The position numbers were made by a program, and so were the translations under genes. From JANNHP01 sp031404455 (lineage in GTDB: Bacteria > Planctomycetota > JAJSAM01 > JAJVHW01), in the NCBI GenBank assembly GCA_031404455.1, contig JANNHP010000012.1, positions 1-18,916 of the forward strand: 18,916 nucleotides of DNA. Reading direction: 5' to 3'. Within the stretch, counting starts at the first letter, position 1. The number at the start of each line of letters is the position of its first letter. Below, one piece after another: positions 14,906-18,916 of the stretch. The notes beneath the pieces are model-generated. The model had not been told where the DNA came from, did no database searches, and saw nothing but the letters and a program-made list of their open reading frames with translations.

Positions 14906-14914
14906 TGCTAGATT
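14906..14914 (+). promoter_or_regulatory. Possible extended -10 promoter (TG-C-TAGATT)
   Basis: TGCTAGATT fits an extended -10 (TGn plus TAGATT, four of six matches to TATAAT). The expected -35 position falls in the hairpin and shows no consensus. It would drive the flippase-acetyltransferase pair with a long leader. Confidence 0.4.
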
Positions 14915-14976
14915 CGCCGCCTCGAATGACCGGGCGTCGCCCAGCCGAACTCCACGTCCCGCACCTGTCCGGCGTC

Positions 14977-15216
14977 CTGCGGATTGGACGCACCGGATCG
15001 GCGGCCGGGGACGAGCGTGCACCCTGCCTGCTCCGGTCGCGCGAGATCCGGTGCGGGGCCGCGGCCGGTCGTTTGCTCCCCTCGCCTGCGGCGGTTCGTC
15101 GCGGCGATCGGCTTGGACGTCCAGGCCGGGCTCGCCGCTGCGGTCGCCGATGGACAGGGTCCCAGTCCCGCAACCCGGTGGTCGGGTCGAACTCGCTGCG
15201 AATCGGACGGACCGGA
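14977..15216 (+). repeat. Imperfect 21-nt direct repeat in the flippase leader
   Basis: The units are 14977-14997 and 15196-15216. They match at 18 of 21 positions, both beginning CTGCG and ending ACCGGA, and are 219 bp apart. No further copy was noticed in the window. Confidence 0.55.
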
Positions 15217-15261
15217 CTCCGTCCTCGGCCTCCGGCGTTCGCCGGGCTGCTGCGCTCCACG

Positions 15262-15266
15262 AGAGG
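15262..15266 (+). promoter_or_regulatory. Ribosome binding site deciding the flippase start
   Basis: AGAGG lies 8 nt before TTG at 15275. This supports TTG 15275 over the much longer in-frame opening at 14984, whose extra region looks non-coding. Confidence 0.55.
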
Positions 15267-15274
15267 TTGCCAGG

Positions 15275-16777
15275 TTGAGCTCGACGGAAGCCATCGCCGC
15301 GCCTGAGTCGCCGCCGCGGAAGCCGATCCGCGCGCTGCGCGGCGCCGGCGTGCTGCTCGGCGGTCAGGCAGGAGGACAGCTCCTCGGTTTCGTGCGCAAC
15401 ATGATCGTCGCGCGGCTGATCTCGCCGGCCGACTTCGGGATCGCGTCCACGTTCGCCGTCACGATGGCGTTCCTGAACATGCTCGGCGATCTGTCGATCG
15501 ACAAGCTGCTCGTGCAGGCGTCCGACGGAGACGAGCCCCGGGTTCAGGCGACCGCGCAGATGGTCCAGTTCCTGCGCGGACTCGTGTCGTCGGTCATCCT
15601 CTTCATCGGGGCGGAACTCGTCGCGAGCATCTTCGCCGCGCCCGACGCCGCGTGGGCGTATCGGCTGCTCGCGCTCGTCCCGCTCCTGCGCGGACTGGCG
15701 CACCTCGACGTGCGGCGATTCCAGCGCACCTTGCGGTTCGGCCCCGGCACGATCGTCGACGGCGTGCCGCAGATCGTCGCCACGCTCGTCACCTGGCCGC
15801 TGGCGGTGTGGCTCGGCGACTTCCGCGTGGTGGTCTACAGCGTGCTCCTCCAGGAGGTCACGTGCGTGGTGATGTCCCACGCGATGGCGGAGCGGCGCTA
15901 CGAGTGGTCCCGCGACCGGGAGGCGACCAGGCGGATACTCAGCTTCGGCTGGCCGCTCATGGTGAACGCGGTCCTCATGTTCGGCATCTTCCAGGGCGAT
16001 CGGGTCGTCGTCGGCACGTCCTACGGCCTCGACCAGCTCGGCGCGTACTCGCTGGGGTTCATGCTGACGATGGTCCCGACGGCGCTCCTCGCCGGCGCCG
16101 CGACGTCGCTCGTCCTCCCGGTGCTCGCGCGCGTGCAGGACGACGCCCGGCAGTTCGAGGATCGCACGGCAGTGTGCGCCCAGGCGATCGCGCTCGTCGC
16201 GGCCGTGGTCATGATCCCGATGGTGCTCGCGGGCGGACCTCTCGCCGTCGCGCTGTTCGGTTCGAAGTACGCGGTGGCGGTGCCGGTGGTGCCCTGGCTC
16301 GCCGCGACGCAGGCGGTCCGGATCTTCCGCCTGGCCCCGACCGTGGCGGCGATCGCCCGCGCGGACACCGTGAACTCCATGATGAGCAACGTGTGGCGGT
16401 CAAGCGGCATCGGCGCGATGGCGATCGCAGGGCTGTGTGAACTCGACCTTCCCTGGATCGCGGCCGCCGGACTCGGCGGGGAGATCGCGGCGCTGCTCTA
16501 CTCGCTCCGGCGGCTCCGGAGGAAGCAGGGCATCGCCTGGATGACCACCGGCGGTCCCAGCGGAGTCGCGTTCCTCGGAACGAGCGTCGCCCTCGCGAGC
16601 GCGGTGTGCTTCACTCTCGCCGACCGGCCGGTCGTCGCCGTCGCCACGGCGGCGGTGCTCCAGATCGCGACTGTCGGCGCGCTGCTGGCGGTCTTCCCAA
16701 CTCTGCGTATCCTCGTCCGCGACACCCTGGCGACCGGCCTGCGGACGATCCGAGACCTCGCCATGTCGCCACGCTGA
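15275..16777 (+). CDS. Oligosaccharide flippase of the MOP superfamily (Wzx/RfbX, WzxC-like)
   Basis: A 500-residue inner-membrane protein predicted to translocate lipid-linked glycan units to the periplasm. The opening GVLLGGQAGGQLLGFVRN, then IVARLISPADFGIASTFAV, is the standard N-terminal signature of Polysacc_synt-type flippases. MAFLNMLGDLSIDKLLVQ and a mid-protein FGWPLMVNAVLMFGIFQGD with LGAYSLGFMLTMVP (start of the second half) complete the pattern. About 12 hydrophobic segments are present, which is the normal family size. Unlike the flippase at 1025 it has no soluble C-terminal domain. TTG 15275 is chosen as start because of AGAGG at 15262-15266. The acetyltransferase starts 4 nt after its stop, so the two genes are cotranscribed. 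Confidence 0.92.
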   Translation: MSSTEAIAAPESPPRKPIRALRGAGVLLGGQAGGQLLGFVRNMIVARLISPADFGIASTFAVTMAFLNMLGDLSIDKLLVQASDGDEPRVQATAQMVQFLRGLVSSVILFIGAELVASIFAAPDAAWAYRLLALVPLLRGLAHLDVRRFQRTLRFGPGTIVDGVPQIVATLVTWPLAVWLGDFRVVVYSVLLQEVTCVVMSHAMAERRYEWSRDREATRRILSFGWPLMVNAVLMFGIFQGDRVVVGTSYGLDQLGAYSLGFMLTMVPTALLAGAATSLVLPVLARVQDDARQFEDRTAVCAQAIALVAAVVMIPMVLAGGPLAVALFGSKYAVAVPVVPWLAATQAVRIFRLAPTVAAIARADTVNSMMSNVWRSSGIGAMAIAGLCELDLPWIAAAGLGGEIAALLYSLRRLRRKQGIAWMTTGGPSGVAFLGTSVALASAVCFTLADRPVVAVATAAVLQIATVGALLAVFPTLRILVRDTLATGLRTIRDLAMSPR

Positions 16778-16781
16778 CCCG

Positions 16782-17573
16782 GTGAGCACGTCCTTGAACG
16801 ACCCCGATCCCGCCTCCACCCCCGATCGACGGACCCCCGCCCAGTCCGGCGGCGGCTCCGCCCGCGACGAATCGCGCGAACTGAAGCGGCGCCTGCCCCG
16901 GGTGCTCGCGAGGATCGCGGGAGCGCGCGGCCAGACGGCGAGACGGTTGCTCGACTGGTCGCTCAGGCTCGAGCGCGGCGGCTTCTATTCCGCGACCGCG
17001 CGCGACATCATGAAGGCCTGCCACGGCGTGGAGATCGGCGCCTACTCGTACGGTGAGTGTTTCGTACCGAGCGCCTTCCCGCCCGGGACCGTGATCGGTC
17101 GCTACGTCTCGATCGCGGAGGGCGTGCGCGGACTCGGCCGCAACCACCCCACGAACTGCCTCTCCACGCATCCGTTCTTCTTCAACGAGCGACTGGGTTT
17201 CGTGGACGAGGACACGATCCCCTACGGCGGGCTCTCAATCGAACATGACGCCTGGATCGGGCTGCGAGCGATCCTCGCGCCCGGTTGCCGCCGCGTGGGT
17301 CTCGGGGCGGTCGTCGGCGCCGGAGCGGTCGTGACGCGCGACGTGCCTGACTTCGCGGTCGTCGTCGGCGTGCCGGGGAAGATCGTCCGTTACAGGTTCT
17401 CCGAGGCGGTTCAGTCAGAGATCCGCCGGAGCCTCTGGTGGGAGCGCCCGGTGGAGGAGTGCGCCCGGTACCTTCGCGAGATGAACCTCCCGCTCGATTC
17501 CGGCATCGTCCGGCACCCCCTGCTCGCCGCCGCCGGCGCGGCCGAGGAAGAACGAACCGGAGCGGTTCGGTGA
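16782..17573 (+). CDS. Left-handed beta-helix (hexapeptide) acetyltransferase, CatB/XAT-like
   Basis: A 263-residue acyl-CoA-dependent O- or N-acetyltransferase, probably a cytoplasmic trimer that acetylates a sugar. The first 50 or so residues are polar and look disordered. The fold begins around GVEIGAYSYGECF. GTVIGRYVSIAEGVRGLG leads to NHPTNCLSTHPFF, the XAT pattern whose His (H122) is the catalytic base. Hexapeptide coils follow: SIEHDAWIGLRAILAPGCR, VGLGAVVGAGAVVTRDVPD, and the closing VVGVPGKIVRYRF (about 153-205). The start is GTG 16782, four bases after the flippase stop. The stop TGA shares a base with an ATG at 17573. It is an obvious decorating enzyme for the glycan carried by the upstream flippase. 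Confidence 0.9.
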   Translation: MSTSLNDPDPASTPDRRTPAQSGGGSARDESRELKRRLPRVLARIAGARGQTARRLLDWSLRLERGGFYSATARDIMKACHGVEIGAYSYGECFVPSAFPPGTVIGRYVSIAEGVRGLGRNHPTNCLSTHPFFFNERLGFVDEDTIPYGGLSIEHDAWIGLRAILAPGCRRVGLGAVVGAGAVVTRDVPDFAVVVGVPGKIVRYRFSEAVQSEIRRSLWWERPVEECARYLREMNLPLDSGIVRHPLLAAAGAAEEERTGAVR

Positions 17574-17884
17574 TGCCCCTGACGCGAGGCCGTCCGCCCG
17601 CGAGATCGCCGTCCGTCAGGCGCCAGGGGACGCTGCCCGCGTTCGTCGTCCTCGCAGTGCTTGCCGTCGCGGCGTTGCTCGCGGCCGGTGCGTCCGCTTC
17701 CCGCCGGCCCGAGGCGAATCCGCGAGAATCTCATCCTGTCAATCTGAGGAACGCAGCCTCGCAGGCGCCTCTGCCTCCCGCCCGCGAGTTGAGAAACCCC
17801 GGACAGCTTCAGGTCGATGACTCCCTGTCCCGAACTCCGAGTTGGCCAGCACGGACTCTCCGTCGCGGCCACGGAGGTACGGAC
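17574..17884 (+). other. Upstream region of the secreted-protein gene; open in frame from an ATG at 17573
   Basis: The frame of the downstream gene stays open back to ATG 17573, which overlaps the acetyltransferase stop (TGATG). Translated, it begins with a basic stretch and a strong hydrophobic segment (LPAFVVLAVLAVAALLAAG), like a signal peptide. Third-position GC is high for about 46 codons and then drops from about 17715, so the second half looks like a leader. It may be an N-terminal extension, a remnant small membrane protein, or chance. No clear promoter was found. Confidence 0.45.
17873..17878 (+). promoter_or_regulatory. Strong ribosome binding site (GGAGGT) for the secreted protein
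   Basis: GGAGGT lies 6 nt before ATG 17885. It is the best Shine-Dalgarno match I found in the window and favours this start over the in-frame ATG at 17573. Confidence 0.75.
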
Positions 17885-18916
17885 ATGCAGCGATCGATCG
17901 ACGGGATCAAGAAGCGAGTGTTCAGGCTCGGTCTCTGGGCGGCCCTCATCGTCTCGGGGCCCACCGTCGCGACCGCGGCGGGGGCTGTCGAGATGGCGGA
18001 GGCCTCCGGCATCCTCTCCGCGTGCTCGACCGCGGAGTCGTCTCTCGGAACCGCCAAGGGCCTCGCGGCGAACCAGGACGCGACCTTCCGCACGGCGCTC
18101 TACCGCGGACAGGCCCAGGTCGCGCAGGCCTACCAGCTCTCGCTCTCGGCTCCCTGGCCGGCCGAGCTGGCCGACACGCGCTACCGGCTGGACAACTCGT
18201 TCATCGTGACGATCGGGAAGCTCGCGCGCCTCGACCGTCCCACCGCGACGTTCAGCACCGCGGAGGTCGGCGACACTCTGGATCGTGAGATCGCCCGGCT
18301 GCATCGCGCGGCGGTGATGCTCCAGGGAATCGCCCCGGCCGTGAACGTTCCGGTGCCGGCCGCAGCACCCGGCCCCGCGCCGGCTCCGGTGCCCGCTCCG
18401 GCCCCCGCGCCGGCTCCGACTCCCGCGCCGACGCCCGCGCCCTCGGGCACGATCGCGGATCTCGTCCCCGGCACCGGCTTCACCGCCGCGACGGCTCAGC
18501 CGGCGACGATCGGATCCGGAGCGGGTTCCGACGCGAAGGCGATCGCCCGCTGGGACGTGGTGCCCTTCCAGACGTTCACCGGCAAGCTGCCGGTCGGCGT
18601 GGTCGCCTTCCACATCGGTGGGATCGACCGCGTGGAGTTCTCCGTGCAGGGCGGGGCCTGGACCGCGGCGCGGGCGATGACCCTGAACCCCGTCACCGGC
18701 GTGTGGGAGTACAACGCGAACGTCGACGCGGCGACTCTCTCGGACGGCAGGATCGAGGTCCGGGCCGTCGTCTACCCGAAGGTCGGCATCCCCCGCGTGC
18801 TCGGCGGACCGATCGACGGTTCGCTCGGCTTCCAGAACGGCAACCACTCGATGTTCCTGACGGCGAACAAGAACGGCACCGTGCAGCAGCAGACCATCTA
18901 CTGCTCGCCCTCGGGC
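17885..18916 (+). CDS. Secreted protein with Pro/Ala linker and beta-rich planctomycete-like domain, 3'-truncated
   Basis: At least 344 residues; the frame runs off the window with no stop. The N-terminus is basic (MQRSIDGIKKRVFR), then hydrophobic, with a likely signal-peptidase site after about residue 30 (TVATAAG), so the product is exported. A helical region of about 110 residues follows. A low-complexity Pro/Ala/Thr linker covers about residues 155-188. Then comes a beta-rich domain beginning ARWDVVPFQTFTGKLPVGV, with IDRVEFSVQGGAWT and IEVRAVVYPKVGIPRVLGG, resembling Ig-like modules seen in planctomycete surface proteins. That family link is from recall. The start is fixed by GGAGGT at 17873. 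Role unknown; it could be a cell-surface or carbohydrate-associated protein. Confidence 0.8.
   Translation, partial: MQRSIDGIKKRVFRLGLWAALIVSGPTVATAAGAVEMAEASGILSACSTAESSLGTAKGLAANQDATFRTALYRGQAQVAQAYQLSLSAPWPAELADTRYRLDNSFIVTIGKLARLDRPTATFSTAEVGDTLDREIARLHRAAVMLQGIAPAVNVPVPAAAPGPAPAPVPAPAPAPAPTPAPTPAPSGTIADLVPGTGFTAATAQPATIGSGAGSDAKAIARWDVVPFQTFTGKLPVGVVAFHIGGIDRVEFSVQGGAWTAARAMTLNPVTGVWEYNANVDAATLSDGRIEVRAVVYPKVGIPRVLGGPIDGSLGFQNGNHSMFLTANKNGTVQQQTIYCSPSG

Larger units (their letters stand above)
14868..15274 (+). other. Long leader region before the second flippase
   Basis: About 400 bp hold a hairpin, a -10-like box and a 21-nt imperfect direct repeat, but no convincing gene. An ATG frame at 14926-15306 (126 codons) is open, yet by my count about a quarter of its third positions are A or T, well above the rate in neighbouring genes, and its product is Arg/Gly-rich. 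A frame continuous with the flippase is also open from 14984. If transcription starts near 14920, the untranslated leader would be about 350 nt. Confidence 0.55.

Noticed and set aside
13038..15260. A 740-codon antisense open frame across the intergenic region and sigma genes
   Set aside because: Low-complexity Arg/Pro/Ser composition, no recognisable motif, and it opposes two well-supported plus-strand genes.
14926..15306. A possible 126-codon gene right after the TGCTAGATT box, with a repeated RIGRTG motif
   Set aside because: Third-position GC is clearly lower than in real neighbours, it has no ribosome site, and it overlaps the supported TTG start of the flippase. Kept only as a leader with repeats.
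18346..18450. Pro/Ala codon repeats as a microsatellite or CRISPR-like array
   Set aside because: They are in frame inside a coding region, vary in unit length and encode an ordinary interdomain linker; no regular spacers exist.

Overview
The window is very GC-rich DNA from a bacterium. Real genes have almost only G or C at third codon positions and often use GTG or TTG starts. The partial secreted protein at the right edge, with its Pro/Ala linker and a beta-rich domain containing the stretch 'ARWDVVPFQTF', resembles proteins I associate with Planctomycetota, especially Phycisphaerae-like genomes. The lineage call is tentative and comes from recall, not a search.

Layout. (1) 1-5148, plus strand: the 3' part of glutamyl-tRNA synthetase, then three tightly packed genes: a polysaccharide flippase fused to a methyltransferase-like domain, a GT2 glycosyltransferase and a multi-membrane-spanning GT39/ArnT-like glycosyltransferase. 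(2) 5178-5334: a recognisable promoter and a complete tRNA-Glu(CUC) with encoded CCA. (3) 5641-10288, plus strand: a rhamnosyltransferase-like GT2, two GNAT-fold transferases (FemAB-like and CelD/BcsL-like), and a DegT/DnrJ/EryC1 sugar aminotransferase. (4) 13041-10285, minus strand: a compact cassette of polysaccharide deacetylase, a second FemAB-like protein and a SAM-dependent methyltransferase. (5) 13701-14867, plus strand: a small membrane-anchored protein with a zinc-binding anti-sigma motif, followed by an ECF-type sigma factor. (6) 15275-17573, plus strand: a second flippase and a CatB-like hexapeptide acetyltransferase. (7) 17885-end: the start of a secreted protein.

Together this is a cell-surface polysaccharide biosynthesis locus. 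The genes suggest nucleotide-sugar amination, glycosyl transfer, lipid-linked precursor flipping, and heavy decoration by deacetylation, acyl or aminoacyl transfer, O-methylation and O/N-acetylation. An envelope-type sigma/anti-sigma pair is embedded in it. No initiating sugar-phosphate transferase, Wzy polymerase or outer-membrane exporter is visible, so the locus either extends beyond the window or relies on genes elsewhere.

The most unusual points are the single-frame flippase-methyltransferase fusion, three FemAB/GNAT-fold transferases in one locus, the deacetylase-FemAB-methyltransferase cassette, and the presence of both a GluRS gene and a tRNA-Glu gene inside a locus rich in FemAB-like proteins. 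All functions are inferred from protein motifs read by eye.
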